Positions 7,269-17,700 of a stretch of 64,000 nt of DNA are shown here, piece by piece. Numbering within the stretch: the stretch's first letter is position 1; each line of letters begins with the position of its first letter. The translations under genes were made by a program, and so were the position numbers. The DNA is taken from positions 1 to 64,000 of the forward strand of contig JBMONF010000013.1 of the NCBI GenBank assembly GCA_049323455.1. The letters are read 5' to 3'. The stretch is from Hypericibacter sp049323455. GTDB lineage: Bacteria; Pseudomonadota; Alphaproteobacteria; Dongiales; Dongiaceae. The notes under the pieces are model-generated. The model was not told the origin of the DNA, searched no databases, and worked only from the letters and a program-made list of their open reading frames with translations.

Positions 7269-8665
7269 TGAGCGCGAATCCCGAGACGCCGGCGGCCGCC
7301 GACGAGACCGGCTGGCCGCTGCTCAAGTCCGAGCGCAGCTGGGGCACCAAGGAGCTCTGGGTGGTGCTGCTGGTCGCCGCCGCGGCGACCTGGTGCTACG
7401 TGATCGGCGAATATGTCGGCTACTACCTGAATCTCAAGATGGGCTTTGCCGCCATGACCGCGGGCAGCATGATCGGCATGCTGCTGGTGGTGCTGGCGGT
7501 GGTGCCCTGCGCCACCCGTTACGGCATCGATTCGATCGCCTCCTCCAAGCCGCAGTTCGGCAACCGCGGCTGGGTGGTGACGGTGTTCCTGCAATACAGC
7601 TCGATCATCGGCTGGAACTGCCTGCTGCTGATCTTCTTCGGCAAATCGGTGGCGCAGCTCCTGGCGACGCTGGGCTGGATCGGCGAGGGCAGCGGCTGGG
7701 TGGTGCCGGTCGCCTCGGCGCTCGCCTGCGCGCTGGTCTATGGCGTGCTGATGCGCGGCGCCACGGGCCTCGAGCGGGTGTCCAAGATCCTGTTCTTCTT
7801 CATCGTCGGCGTCGGCGCCTGGATGATCTACATGCTGCTGACGACCCAGGGCGACGCCATCGCCGCGGCCGTGCCGGCCTACGCCTCGGGCAGCCGGCTG
7901 TGGGACTACACCACCGGCATCGAGCTCGGCATCGTGAGCCTGCTGTCCTGGTGGCCCTATATCGGCGCCATGGTGCGCGAATCGCCCGACGCGCACACCG
8001 CGACCCTGCCCTCGATGCTGGGCATGGGGCTGCCGGTGCCGCTGCTGTCGGTGATCGGGCTCGCAGCCATCCTGGGCTTGCAGACCTCCGACCCGGCGGC
8101 CTGGCTGGTCCAGCTCGGCGGGCCGCTCTACGGCGTGATCGCGCTGCTGTTCGTCATCGCCGCCAACCTCGGCACGGCGGTGGCGGGCGTCTACGCGACC
8201 GCGGTGGGCCTGCGCCAGGTGCCGGCCTTCGCGCGCATGTCCTGGCGCTCGACGCTGCTGCTGGCGATCGTGCCGGTGGCGGTGGTGGGGATCTTCCTGC
8301 CGGATCTTTTCTTCGACAATTTCGGCGTGTTCCTCGCCTTCATCGGCGTGTTCTTCGCGCCGCTCTGCGCCATCCAGATCGTCGACTACCTGATCCTGCG
8401 CCGGCAGCGCATCGACATCCGGGCGGTCTACGATGGCGCGCCGGGAACGAGCTACCACTACTGGGGCGGCTTCAATCCGGCGGCGATCCTGGCCATGGCG
8501 GCCGGGTTCTTCACCTATATCTACCTGCTGAACCCGATCACCTATGCGAGCCGGTCGCCCTACGAATATCTGACGGCCTCGCTGCCGACGGCCCTGGTCG
8601 GCGGCGTGGTCTACTGGCTCGTGACCGTCCTCGTGGTTCGGCCGGCGCGCCGCGGCGGCTACTGA
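7268..8665 (+). CDS. NCS1-family purine/cytosine/allantoin-type permease
   Basis: A 465-residue integral membrane protein with about 12 hydrophobic segments. WPLLKSERSWGTKELWVVL at the N-terminus and a long TM1 resemble nucleobase:cation symporter-1 proteins, which bring in cytosine, allantoin, hydantoins or related N-heterocycles with Na+ or H+. GSMIGMLLVVLAVVPCATRYG and FNPAAILAMAAGF (TM10 region) fit the family. The start ATG overlaps the stop of the small membrane protein. The neighbouring ALDH and flavoprotein suggest import of a compound degraded by them; the substrate is not readable. Confidence 0.85.
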   Translation: MSANPETPAAADETGWPLLKSERSWGTKELWVVLLVAAAATWCYVIGEYVGYYLNLKMGFAAMTAGSMIGMLLVVLAVVPCATRYGIDSIASSKPQFGNRGWVVTVFLQYSSIIGWNCLLLIFFGKSVAQLLATLGWIGEGSGWVVPVASALACALVYGVLMRGATGLERVSKILFFFIVGVGAWMIYMLLTTQGDAIAAAVPAYASGSRLWDYTTGIELGIVSLLSWWPYIGAMVRESPDAHTATLPSMLGMGLPVPLLSVIGLAAILGLQTSDPAAWLVQLGGPLYGVIALLFVIAANLGTAVAGVYATAVGLRQVPAFARMSWRSTLLLAIVPVAVVGIFLPDLFFDNFGVFLAFIGVFFAPLCAIQIVDYLILRRQRIDIRAVYDGAPGTSYHYWGGFNPAAILAMAAGFFTYIYLLNPITYASRSPYEYLTASLPTALVGGVVYWLVTVLVVRPARRGGY

Positions 8666-8687
8666 GGCTCTTGCGTTCGGGATCGGG

Positions 8688-8720
8688 GCCGCTCTTCCGG
8701 AGCGGCTCCGCTCTCTTCTT
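8688..8720 (+). terminator. Intrinsic-type terminator after the NCS1 permease
   Basis: GCCGCTC (8688-8694), a five-base loop and GAGCGGC (8700-8706) form a hairpin 22 bases after the permease stop. It is followed by a pyrimidine-rich tail ending CTCTTCTTAAT. The T-run is imperfect, so the call is moderate. Confidence 0.5.
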
Positions 8721-8759
8721 AATCGTCGTTCCTGCGAAGAGGTATGGCAGATAATTAGT

Positions 8760-8895
8760 TCGTCATCCCAGACGCTAGGCGAGCCCAAAGCCCGTAAGGG
8801 CTTTGGACCCGCGAGCCTTGCGATCTGGGATCCAGGACGATACCGAGCTCGGCTTCGGCATGGGTCCCCGCTTTCGCGGGGACGACGATTTGTGT
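8760..8895. repeat. CGTCATCCC-type intergenic repeat
   Basis: A pair of facing arms (TCGTCATCCCAGACGCTAGG and CTTGCGATCTGGGATCCAGG) enclosing a short hairpin AAAGCCCGTAAGGGCTTT, then GGGTCCCCGCTTTCGCGGGGACGAC. It fills the gap before the flavoprotein gene. Confidence 0.55.
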
Positions 8896-8915
8896 AACAC
8901 CACATCGGGCATCCC

Positions 8916-10880
8916 ATGGCCTCCTCACCCTTCAAGCATCTCTTCACGCCGCTCCAGGTCGGATCGGTCACGGTCAAGAACCGCATCCTTTCGACCGGCC
9001 ACGACACCTCGATGCCGACCGACGGCACCGTCAACGACCGGCTGGTCGCCTATCACGAGGCCCGCGCCCGAGGCGGCTGCGGCCTCATCGTCGTGCAGGT
9101 GGCGGGCGTGCACGAGACCGCGCGCTACACCTCGCACATCCTGATGGCGACGACCGACGCCTGCATCCCCGGCTACCGCAAGCTGGCCCAGACGGTGCAC
9201 GCGCACGGCACCAGGATCTTCGGCCAGCTCTTCCATCCCGGCCGCGAGATCATGGAGAGCCAGGACGGCAGCCTGCCCGTGGCCTATGCGCCCTCGGCCG
9301 TGCCCAACGAGCGCTTCCATGTCATGCCTCGCCCGCTTTCGACGCGCATGATCGGCGAGATCGTCGAGGGCTACGCCGCGGCGGCCCTGCGCCTCAAGAA
9401 AGCCGGGCTCGACGGCTGCGAGATCGTGGCGAGCCACGGCTATCTGCCCTCGCAGTTCCTCAATCCGCGCGTGAACCTTCGCGAGGACGAGTATGGCGGC
9501 AGCTTCGAGAACCGCCTGCGTTTCCTGCGCGAGGCGATCGCCGCCACGCGCGCGGCCGTGGGGTCGGACTTCGTGGTGGGCCTGCGCATCTCGGGCGAGG
9601 ACCTGGACCATGACGGCCAGACGGCGCCGGAGGCGCTGGAGGCACTGCTGGCGCTCGATGCCGAAGGGCAGCTCGACTACTACAACGTGATCGCGGGCTC
9701 CTCGGCGAGCTTCGCCGGCGCCGTCCATATCGTGCCGCCCATGATCGTCGAGACCGGCTATGTGGCGCCCTTCGCCGCCACGGTGAAGGCGAAGGTGAGG
9801 AAGCCCGTCTTCGTGGCGGGCCGCATCAACCAGCCGCAGATCGCCGAGCAGATCGTCGCCTCGGGCCAGGCCGACATGTGCGGCATGACGCGCGCCCAGA
9901 TCTGCGACCCCGAGATGGCGGCGAAGGCCGAGGCCGGCCGGCTCGACGACATCCGCGCCTGCATCGCCTGCAACCAGGCCTGCATCGGCCACTTCCATCT
10001 GGGCTACCCGATCTCCTGCATCCAGCATCCGGAGACGGGCCGCGAGCTCCAGTACGGCGCGAGGCGGCCCGCCGCGAGGCGGCGCAAGGTGCTGGTGGCG
10101 GGCGGCGGGCCCGGCGGCATGAAGGCCGCGGCGGTCGCGGCCGAGCGCGGGCATGCGGTGACGCTCTACGAGGCCACGGAGCGCCTCGGCGGCCAGGCAC
10201 TCCTGGCGCAGCTCTTGCCCGGCCGCGCCGAGTTCGGCGGCATCGTGACCAACTTGACGCGCGAAATGGAGCTGGCGGGCGTCGAGGTCGTGACGCGCAC
10301 CAAGGTCGATCGTGCCTTGGTCGAGCGCGAGGCGCCGGACGCGGTCGTGATCGCGACGGGCGCCGAACCGCACCTGCCGCCGATCGAAGGGCTCGACAGC
10401 GGCCATGTGGTAACGGCCTGGCAGGTGCTGAAGGGCGAGGTCAATGTCGGCGCCTCGGTGGTGGTGGCCGACTGGCGCTGCGACTGGATCGGGCTGGGCT
10501 TGGCCGAGAAGCTCGCGCGCGACGGCTGCAAGGTGCGGCTCTGCGTGGACGGGCTCCATGCCGGCCAGCTCCTGCCCTTCTATGTGCGCGACAGCTGGGC
10601 CGGCATCCTGCACAAGCTCGGCGTCGAGGTGCTGCCTTACGCGCGGCTCTACGGTATCGACGGCGACACGGTCTATTTCCAGCACGCGGCCAGCGCCGAG
10701 CCGATCGTGATGGAGGGCATCGACACGGTGGTGGCCTCGCTGGGGCACCGGCGCGTGGCCGAGCTCGAGACGGCGCTCGAGGGCTGGGCCGGCGAGGTGC
10801 ATCTGGTCGGCGACTGCGCCACGCCGCGCACCGCCGAGGAAGCCGTCCTCGACGGGCTCAAGGTGGGGAGTGTGGTGTAG
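8916..10880 (+). CDS. Old Yellow Enzyme-type FMN/FAD/[4Fe-4S] oxidoreductase
   Basis: A 654-residue protein of the 2,4-dienoyl-CoA reductase / trimethylamine dehydrogenase / N-methylproline demethylase family. Residues 1-340 form the FMN TIM barrel (HGYLPSQFLNPRVN, ENRLRFLREAI). Cys349, Cys352, Cys356 and Cys368 give the CxxCxxxCx11C iron-sulfur motif. VLVAGGGPGGMKAAAVAAERG near residue 390 begins the NAD(P)H/FAD domain. The family reduces enoyl compounds or demethylates N-methyl amines; nitrogen transporters on both sides favour an amine or N-heterocycle, which is an inference. A homologue is encoded at 27945-30026. Confidence 0.88.
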   Translation: MASSPFKHLFTPLQVGSVTVKNRILSTGHDTSMPTDGTVNDRLVAYHEARARGGCGLIVVQVAGVHETARYTSHILMATTDACIPGYRKLAQTVHAHGTRIFGQLFHPGREIMESQDGSLPVAYAPSAVPNERFHVMPRPLSTRMIGEIVEGYAAAALRLKKAGLDGCEIVASHGYLPSQFLNPRVNLREDEYGGSFENRLRFLREAIAATRAAVGSDFVVGLRISGEDLDHDGQTAPEALEALLALDAEGQLDYYNVIAGSSASFAGAVHIVPPMIVETGYVAPFAATVKAKVRKPVFVAGRINQPQIAEQIVASGQADMCGMTRAQICDPEMAAKAEAGRLDDIRACIACNQACIGHFHLGYPISCIQHPETGRELQYGARRPAARRRKVLVAGGGPGGMKAAAVAAERGHAVTLYEATERLGGQALLAQLLPGRAEFGGIVTNLTREMELAGVEVVTRTKVDRALVEREAPDAVVIATGAEPHLPPIEGLDSGHVVTAWQVLKGEVNVGASVVVADWRCDWIGLGLAEKLARDGCKVRLCVDGLHAGQLLPFYVRDSWAGILHKLGVEVLPYARLYGIDGDTVYFQHAASAEPIVMEGIDTVVASLGHRRVAELETALEGWAGEVHLVGDCATPRTAEEAVLDGLKVGSVV

Positions 10881-11096
10881 GCGCTGGTCTGGCAGGTCAG
10901 GATTGCCTGCGTCCGGCGCGACCGCTTCTTGACCGCGTTCCTAGGCCTCCTATCATCGAGGCGGCCGGTCGGCCCGCTCGTCGGGCGACGCGGCAGGGTT
11001 TCGCAATCCAACCGGGCACCTGCGTATCGGGGAGCGAGAGGGACGTCCGGCTTCACGACATTCCGACAGCCACAAAGAAAACTCGAGGAGACGCAC

Positions 11097-12275
11097 ATGC
11101 TGATCCAACAAGGGGTGAGCCGCCGACGGCTGATGCAGTATGGCCTTGCGACGGCGGCGGCGCTGCCGTTCGCCGGCGCCGCTTCGCGATGGGCCGCCGC
11201 GGCTTCGAAGGGCACGGTCCAGTTCGCGGATATCGGCGTCGGCGATCCGGGCGGCGACTGGTCGAAGTTCACCGCCGCGACCGGCTGGGACGTGAATCTG
11301 GTCGCCTTCGGCAACGCGCCCTCCGCCATTCTCAACGTCCTCGTCGCGGGCGGCGGGCAGGGGACCTACGACATCATCAACATCGTCGGCGGCATGCAGA
11401 AGCCGCTGGTCGAGAACGACCTGATCGAGGAGATCGACACCAAGCGCCTGCCCAATTGGGCCAAGGACAGCTTCGTGCAGAAATACCTGGCGCCGGGCAC
11501 GCCGGGCTTCGATTTCATCGGCTATCAGGACAAGATCTACGGCGTGCCGACCGTCCTCCAGGGCGACTCCTTCGCCTATCTGCCGGAGGCCACCGGCGAG
11601 CTCGATTCCTACGGCGCGCTGTTCGACCCGAAATTCAAGGGCTATGTCGCGCTCGAGGACAACTACACCACGGCCGGGCAGAAGACGGCCCTCTACATGA
11701 AGCAGGCCAAGCTCGCCGACATCAAGGATCCGCACGACATGACCCCGGGCGAGATCAAGGCGGTGGTCGACTTCCTGATCGAGAAGAAGAAGGAGGGGCA
11801 GTTCCGCGTGATCTGGAACTCCTTCGAGCAGTCGGTGAACCTCCTCGTCAACAAGGAGGTCTATGTCATGGACTGCTGGGAGCCGATGGTGTTCGTCGCC
11901 AAGAGCAAGGGCGTCAACGCGGTCTATGCGGATCCCAAGGAAGGCTACCTGCTGTGGGCGATGGCGGCCTATATCGTGAAGAACCCCAACCGCTCGGCGG
12001 ACCAGACGGCCGCGGCCTACGCGCTGCTCGACTTCATGCTCGGCGGCTGGTACGGGGCGAAGATCACCAGCATGCGCGGCTACATGACCAACCCGCAGGC
12101 GGTCGAGTACGCCAAGGCCAACCCGAGCGAATTCGGCGCCGACGAGACGGCGAAGATCGAAAGCATCACCAAGGGCGTCGAGGCGAAGCTCGCCAAGGGC
12201 GGCACCTGGCAGAACCGCTGGCCGACCCACGTCGAGACCTACGAATCCGAGTGGGCGCGGTTCAAGGCGGCATGA
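11097..12275 (+). CDS. ABC transporter solute-binding protein, spermidine/putrescine (PotD) type
   Basis: A 392-residue periplasmic protein with a TAT signal (SRRRLMQYG followed by a hydrophobic stretch ending about residue 38). The mature part resembles family 1 extracellular solute-binding proteins. It leads an operon with two permeases and is the recognition subunit. The ATG at 11097 is fixed by CGAGGAG seven bases upstream; the frame is open upstream but without a ribosome site or signal peptide. The ligand is unknown; polyamine-type and other compounds are carried by this family. Confidence 0.88.
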   Translation: MLIQQGVSRRRLMQYGLATAAALPFAGAASRWAAAASKGTVQFADIGVGDPGGDWSKFTAATGWDVNLVAFGNAPSAILNVLVAGGGQGTYDIINIVGGMQKPLVENDLIEEIDTKRLPNWAKDSFVQKYLAPGTPGFDFIGYQDKIYGVPTVLQGDSFAYLPEATGELDSYGALFDPKFKGYVALEDNYTTAGQKTALYMKQAKLADIKDPHDMTPGEIKAVVDFLIEKKKEGQFRVIWNSFEQSVNLLVNKEVYVMDCWEPMVFVAKSKGVNAVYADPKEGYLLWAMAAYIVKNPNRSADQTAAAYALLDFMLGGWYGAKITSMRGYMTNPQAVEYAKANPSEFGADETAKIESITKGVEAKLAKGGTWQNRWPTHVETYESEWARFKAA

Positions 12276-12290
12276 TCCCGCCGCATCGGA

Positions 12291-12319
12291 GCGAGGGTCG
12301 GCCGAAGGCCGGCCCTCGC
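12291..12319 (+). promoter_or_regulatory. Stem-loop between binding-protein and permease genes
   Basis: A 13-bp stem (GCGAGGGTCGGCC paired with GGCCGGCCCTCGC, one G-T pair) with a GAA loop directly follows the binding-protein stop and precedes the permease. There is no T-run, so it is more likely an mRNA-stabilising hairpin that keeps the binding protein in excess of the permeases. A similar hairpin occurs at 18984-19019. Confidence 0.5.
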
Positions 12320-12342
12320 GCTCCGCGCCCCGAGGAAGCACC

Positions 12343-13230
12343 GTGACCAAGCGCTCCGCCGATGCGCTCGCGCTCGCCGGCGGCCGGCTGGCGCTGGCCC
12401 TGCCGGTGATCTTCGTCGCGGTCTTCCTGCTCGTCCCCCTGGCGCTCACCGCGGCGATCTCGTTCTGGGAGCGCGCCGGCCTCAGGATGAAGCCCGCCTT
12501 CACGCTCGCGGCCTACCTCGATTTCCTCGGCGGCGTGCGCCTGGTGGTGCTGGAGCGCAGCCTCGTCGCCGCCACGCTCTCGACCGCCATCGGCCTCGTC
12601 GTCGCCTACCCGATCGCCTACTACCTCAGCCGCCATGTCCGCCGCGAGCTGGCGCGCGGCGTCCTCTTTCTCTTCTCCGCGCCGTTCCTGGTCAATTACG
12701 TGATCCGCACCTTCGCCTGGACCTATCTTCTCGGCCGCACCGGCCCGATCAACGAGGCGCTGCAGGCGACGGGGCTGGTCGACCGCGCCGTCGACTGGCT
12801 GCTGTTCAGCGATTTCGCCGTCCAGGTCGGGCTCGTCACCTCCTACATGCCCTTCATGGTGTTCCCGCTGTGGCTCTCGATCAGCGGCATCGATCGGCGT
12901 CTGACCGAGGCGAGCTGGACCTTGGGCGCGAGCCCCTGGCGGACCTTCCTGCGTGTCACGCTGCCCCTGTCGCTGCCCGGCGTCTTTGCCGCGGCGATCT
13001 TCGGCTTCGTCGGCGCGTTCGGCGACAGCGCGGTTCCCGTCATATTGGGCGGTGTGGGCTACCAGCTCATCGGCAATTCGATCACCTCGACGCTCGACGT
13101 GCTCAACTATCCGCTGGCCGCCGCCATGTCGAGCGTGGTGATCCTCGCCATGCTGCTGCTGCTGGCTCTCTGGTATCTCGCCTTCGATCTGCGCTCCTTC
13201 CTCGGCAAGATCGTGCGGTGGAGGGTGTGA
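12343..13230 (+). CDS. ABC transporter permease, PotB type
   Basis: A 295-residue inner-membrane protein with six predicted spans and the EAA loop (EASWTLGASPWRTFLRVTLP, with GVFAAAIFGFVGAFGD after it) that contacts the ATPase. It begins with GTG at 12343 preceded by GAGGAA. Its stop overlaps the start of the second permease (TGATG), so the pair is translationally coupled. It is part of the transporter headed by the binding protein at 11097. Confidence 0.9.
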   Translation: MTKRSADALALAGGRLALALPVIFVAVFLLVPLALTAAISFWERAGLRMKPAFTLAAYLDFLGGVRLVVLERSLVAATLSTAIGLVVAYPIAYYLSRHVRRELARGVLFLFSAPFLVNYVIRTFAWTYLLGRTGPINEALQATGLVDRAVDWLLFSDFAVQVGLVTSYMPFMVFPLWLSISGIDRRLTEASWTLGASPWRTFLRVTLPLSLPGVFAAAIFGFVGAFGDSAVPVILGGVGYQLIGNSITSTLDVLNYPLAAAMSSVVILAMLLLLALWYLAFDLRSFLGKIVRWRV

Positions 13231-14049
13231 TGAGCGGCGCGTCTGCGGCAACGATCTGGCGCGCGCAAGGCAGCCGCATCCTGGCCGGGCTCGCCTGGGG
13301 CGGCATCGGGCTGGTGCTGGTCCTGCTCTATCTGCCGCTGGTGCCGCCCTTCCTGTTCGCGCTGAGCGGCGACGGGACCATCGCCGGGTTGGCGCAGCCG
13401 ACCTGGCGCTGGTACCTCGAGCTGCCGCGCAACCCCCTGCTGGTCAATTCGCTGGGCACCACGCTCCTGGTGGGCGTCATCGTCGCGGCCATCACACCGC
13501 TGCTGGCGCTCCTCGGCGCCATGGCGATCCGGGGTTGGCGCTTCAAGCGGCTCTTGCTGATGCTGCTCCTGCTGCCGCTCTTCATTCCGGGCGTGAGCCT
13601 CGGCCTGGCCGTCGCCTTCTTCTTCCGCGAGATCGGTGTGCCGCCCTCGCTCTGGTCGATCGCCACGGTGCAGGTGCTCTGGGCGCTTCCCTTCGCGACC
13701 GTGGTCGTTCTCACCGTGATGTCCACCTTCGATCCGGTCTATCTGGAGGCGGCCTACACGCACGGCGCCAACCGCTGGCGCGCCTTCCGCGACATCGAGC
13801 TGCCGCTGATCTGGCCGGGCCTTCTGGGGGCGGCGACCTTCGCGCTCATCCTGTCCTTCAACGAGACGGTGCGCACCGCGCTCGTGCAGGGCCGCTACAA
13901 CACGATCCAGACCTATATCTGGTCGACCTATCTGCAGGTCGGGCTGTCGCCGAGCCTGCACGCGCTCATGAGCCTGCTGATCGCGCTGACGCTGGGGCTG
14001 GTCGTGCTGATGCTCGCCTCCTCGCTCAGCGGGATGCGCCGCGGGCGCG

Positions 14050-14069
<20 letters not shown>
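13230..14069 (+). CDS. ABC transporter permease, PotC type
   Basis: A 279-residue membrane protein with six predicted spans and an EAA loop (EAAYTHGANRWRAFRDIELP). It starts inside the stop codon of the upstream permease and is the second channel subunit. Its last 20 bases overlap the 3' end of the ATPase gene, which lies on the opposite strand. This convergent arrangement of one transporter's subunits is unusual. Confidence 0.9.
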
Positions 14070-15114
<1,045 letters not shown>

Positions 15115-15126
15115 CGGGCGCGCCCT

Positions 15127-15798
15127 TCAGCGGCGAAGCTCGTCGGCGCAGGCGGCGAGGGCCAGCTCCAGCGCGCGGCGCATGAGGCCAAGCTCCATCG
15201 AGGCGAGGTCGGCCCGCTGGCCCAGCTCGAGCTTGGCCTCCCGCCGCAGATCGCCCACCAGCTCGGCCACCTGCTCCGGGAGATAGGGGACATGCATGAA
15301 GCCGCAGAGCCGGCGCCCGCCCTTGGCCGCCAGCGCCGCGAGGCCGCTATAGAGCGTGGCGTTGCAGAGGAAGGTTCCGGCCGTGGCCGAAAGCCGGGCC
15401 GGGATCCCCGCGGCCAGCAGCGCCTCCTGGATCCGGCGCGCGGGCCAGGTGGCGGCGATCGCGGCGGCACCGTTGCCGGCGAGCGGCGCGTCCTCGATGC
15501 GGCAACCGGCATTGTCGGGGATCTCGAAATCGGCGAGGTTGGCGGCCAGCCGCTCGAGCCGGATCATCGGCTCGCCCGGCCAGAGCCCCACGCCGATCAC
15601 CACGTCCGGGCGCTCCGCCTCGATCAGCGCCTCGACCTGGGCCCTGAGGCCCTCGTAGCGCACCGGCAGGCCGCGCCCGGCCACGGTCACGCCGGCGATC
15701 TCGGCGCCGTCGATGCCGCGCGCGAGCTCCATCGCCGGATTGCGGCCGCGGCCCGCATAGGGCTCGAAGCCCGTGATCAACGCCTTCAATTGGCGCAT
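15127..15798 (-). CDS. pcp: Pyroglutamyl-peptidase I (pyrrolidone-carboxylate peptidase)
   Basis: A 223-residue cytoplasmic cysteine peptidase of family C15 that removes N-terminal pyroglutamate. The catalytic triad is visible: Glu82 in IRLERLA, Cys145 in AGTFLCN and His169 in GFMHVP. ITGFEPYAGRGRNPA at the start is the family N-terminus. It lies just upstream of the PotA-type ATPase gene on the same strand. That link suggests use of imported pyroglutamyl peptides or lactams; this is an inference. Confidence 0.9.
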   Translation of the reverse strand: MRQLKALITGFEPYAGRGRNPAMELARGIDGAEIAGVTVAGRGLPVRYEGLRAQVEALIEAERPDVVIGVGLWPGEPMIRLERLAANLADFEIPDNAGCRIEDAPLAGNGAAAIAATWPARRIQEALLAAGIPARLSATAGTFLCNATLYSGLAALAAKGGRRLCGFMHVPYLPEQVAELVGDLRREAKLELGQRADLASMELGLMRRALELALAACADELRR

Positions 15799-15906
15799 GG
15801 AGCCCTGCCTCCCTTCAGGATGGGCCCGAGCCTAGCAAATTCGATCGCATGGGGCGAATGGGTCGCGGCTACAATCCTGAGAGCGAGCTCGTTATCGAGG
15901 CTGGAT

Positions 15907-16494
15907 TCAGAATGTCGGCGGCGTGTTGACCCACACGACTTTGGCCACTTTGTCGCCGGTGTTGCGGTATCGGTGGGGCAGGTCTGAGCGGAAGAAAAAT
16001 GAATCCCCGACGCCAAGCAGAAAGGTTCGTTCTCCCACGGTCAGCTCGAAACGGCCTTCGATCACGTAGCCGATCTCTTGACCTTGGTGCTTGATCTCTC
16101 CGCCATTGTTGGCCCCGGGCTCGATGATATGGACATTGCCATCCAGCAGCTTGTCTTCGGCATAGGGCGCCAGCCGTTCGAGGCGGATCGTCGATTTGTT
16201 GTGACTGTCCTTGATCACGACCGTCGGGCGTTGGCCACCACGATATATGGTTACATCGGGCTCGCCCGGGTTGCTGAAAAGATCGGCGATGCTCGTGTCC
16301 AGAACCGATGCGATGCGATGCAGCAATCGCAATGACGGCGTGGCCTTGTCGCATTCAATTTTCGAGAGAAGGCTCTCGGAGCAATCGACGAGTTCCGCCA
16401 CGTCCTTTAGCCGCAGTCGTTTCAGTTTGCGAGCGGAACGGAGCTTAGCCCCGAGGTCTCTGAATTCAATCGGTTCACTCGTCGCAATATTCAT
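15907..16494 (-). CDS. XRE-family transcriptional regulator with cupin sensor domain
   Basis: A 195-residue regulator. Its helix-turn-helix spans about residues 12-65 (LGAKLRSARKLKRLRLKDVA, SESLLSKIECDKATPS) and its C-terminal cupin ends in DLPHRYRNTG and KVVWVNTPPTF, the same layout as the protein at 4564. It is divergent from the nitrilase and amide-transporter genes, which it probably controls. In-frame ATGs also lie at 16506 and 16548; 16494 has AAGGA close upstream and gives a typical short N-terminus. A palindrome at 16637-16649 lies in the shared control region. Confidence 0.82.
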   Translation of the reverse strand: MNIATSEPIEFRDLGAKLRSARKLKRLRLKDVAELVDCSESLLSKIECDKATPSLRLLHRIASVLDTSIADLFSNPGEPDVTIYRGGQRPTVVIKDSHNKSTIRLERLAPYAEDKLLDGNVHIIEPGANNGGEIKHQGQEIGYVIEGRFELTVGERTFLLGVGDSFFFRSDLPHRYRNTGDKVAKVVWVNTPPTF

Positions 16495-16636
16495 GCGTTC
16501 CTTCATCAGCCTTCGACTTGGGCAGGACCTGGCCCGGACTTTATGCATGCCATAATCGGCTCGGAAGCGGCTGTCGCAAGCTTTCTCTCCGAAGGAGCCG
16601 AAGGGCTTAGTCCCGAAAGGGCCATTCTCCCGTCAT

Positions 16637-16649
16637 TCAAGTCACTTGA
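16637..16649 (+). promoter_or_regulatory. Operator-like palindrome TCAAGTCACTTGA
   Basis: A perfect 6-bp inverted repeat around one base lies between the divergent XRE-cupin regulator and the nitrilase gene. It shares the TCAAGT/ACTTGA half-site with the palindrome at 4505-4520 in front of the other XRE-cupin gene. Binding by the regulator encoded next to it is inferred. Confidence 0.5.
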
Positions 16650-16717
16650 CCAGTGTGAAAATTGGTGGAAGGCTTCGTGTAACTAAAAAAGCACTCAAGC
16701 GAGATGGGGAGGACGCA

Positions 16718-17602
16718 ATGGCTGAGCGCAAGGGCCGTCGAGAAGCGGTGGTCAAGATCGCCTGCATCCAGATGGAGCCCGTTGTTGGGGAAAAGCAACG
16801 CAACCTCCGCCGCAGCGTGGAACTGATCAACGAGGCGACAGCGAACGGCGCGAATCTCGTGGTGCTGCCTGAGCTCTGCAACTCAGGTTACGTTTTTGAA
16901 TCGCGCGCAGAAGCATTTGCCTTGTCAGAAGAAATTCCAGGTGGCGAAAGCACAGCTGCCTGGGCGGAAACCGCCGCGAAAAACAACCTGCATCTCGTTG
17001 CCGGCATCGCGGAGCGCGAGGGCAATTTGCTCTACAACAGCGCTGTGGTGATCGGGCCCAAGGGCTACGTCGGCACCTTTCGAAAGGTCCACCTTTGGAA
17101 CGAGGAGAACCTGTTCTTCGAGCCCGGCAATCTCGGCTTTCCCGTATTCAAGACGCCGATCGGCCGGATCGGATGTCACATCTGCTACGACAGCTGGTTC
17201 CCGGAGAGCCATCGCCTCGCCGCGTTGCAGGGCGCCGACATCATCTGCGTGCCGACCAACTGGGTGCCGATCCCCGGACAGGATCCCAAGCGCGAAGCGA
17301 TGGCCAACATCCTGGTGATGGCCGCGGCGCACAGCAATTCCGTCTTCATTGCTGCCGCGGACCGGATCGGCAACGAGCGCGGGCAACCCTTCATCGGCCA
17401 GAGCATCATCGTCGGCAGCGCTGGCTGGCCCATCGGTGGTCCCGCGAGCAGGGACAAAGAAGAAATCATTTACGCCGAAGCCAACCTTTCGGATGCCCGG
17501 CGCAAGCGGAACTGGAACGAATACAACCAGCCGCTGCGGGACCGGCGCACGGACGTGTACCACGAAATGCTCGGTAGCCAACATCTGCCGGGGTGGTACT
17601 GA
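16718..17602 (+). CDS. Nitrilase-superfamily carbon-nitrogen hydrolase (probable amidase)
   Basis: A 294-residue enzyme with the Glu-Lys-Cys triad of the nitrilase superfamily: Glu52 in LPELCNSG, Lys123 in FRKVHLW and Cys156 in CHICYDSWFPE. Family members hydrolyse amides, carbamoyl compounds or nitriles. It lies 98 bp upstream of an amide/urea-type ABC transporter on the same strand, so it most likely hydrolyses the imported compound and releases ammonia. The ATG at 16718 follows GGGGAGG. The frame remains open 24 residues upstream without a ribosome site. Confidence 0.88.
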   Translation: MAERKGRREAVVKIACIQMEPVVGEKQRNLRRSVELINEATANGANLVVLPELCNSGYVFESRAEAFALSEEIPGGESTAAWAETAAKNNLHLVAGIAEREGNLLYNSAVVIGPKGYVGTFRKVHLWNEENLFFEPGNLGFPVFKTPIGRIGCHICYDSWFPESHRLAALQGADIICVPTNWVPIPGQDPKREAMANILVMAAAHSNSVFIAAADRIGNERGQPFIGQSIIVGSAGWPIGGPASRDKEEIIYAEANLSDARRKRNWNEYNQPLRDRRTDVYHEMLGSQHLPGWY

Positions 17603-17700
17603 GCCGCGACCTTGGCGCTGGAACGTCGGGCGCTGTTAGCCCGCTTCGTGCGTGCATATACCCACATAGTCAATCGCATCAGACAAGGGGAGGAACCAGG

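Noticed and set aside
7175..9034. 619-codon minus-strand frame opposite the NCS1 permease
   Set aside because: The composition is that of an antisense shadow, and it spans intergenic repeats; the permease strand is supported by family motifs.
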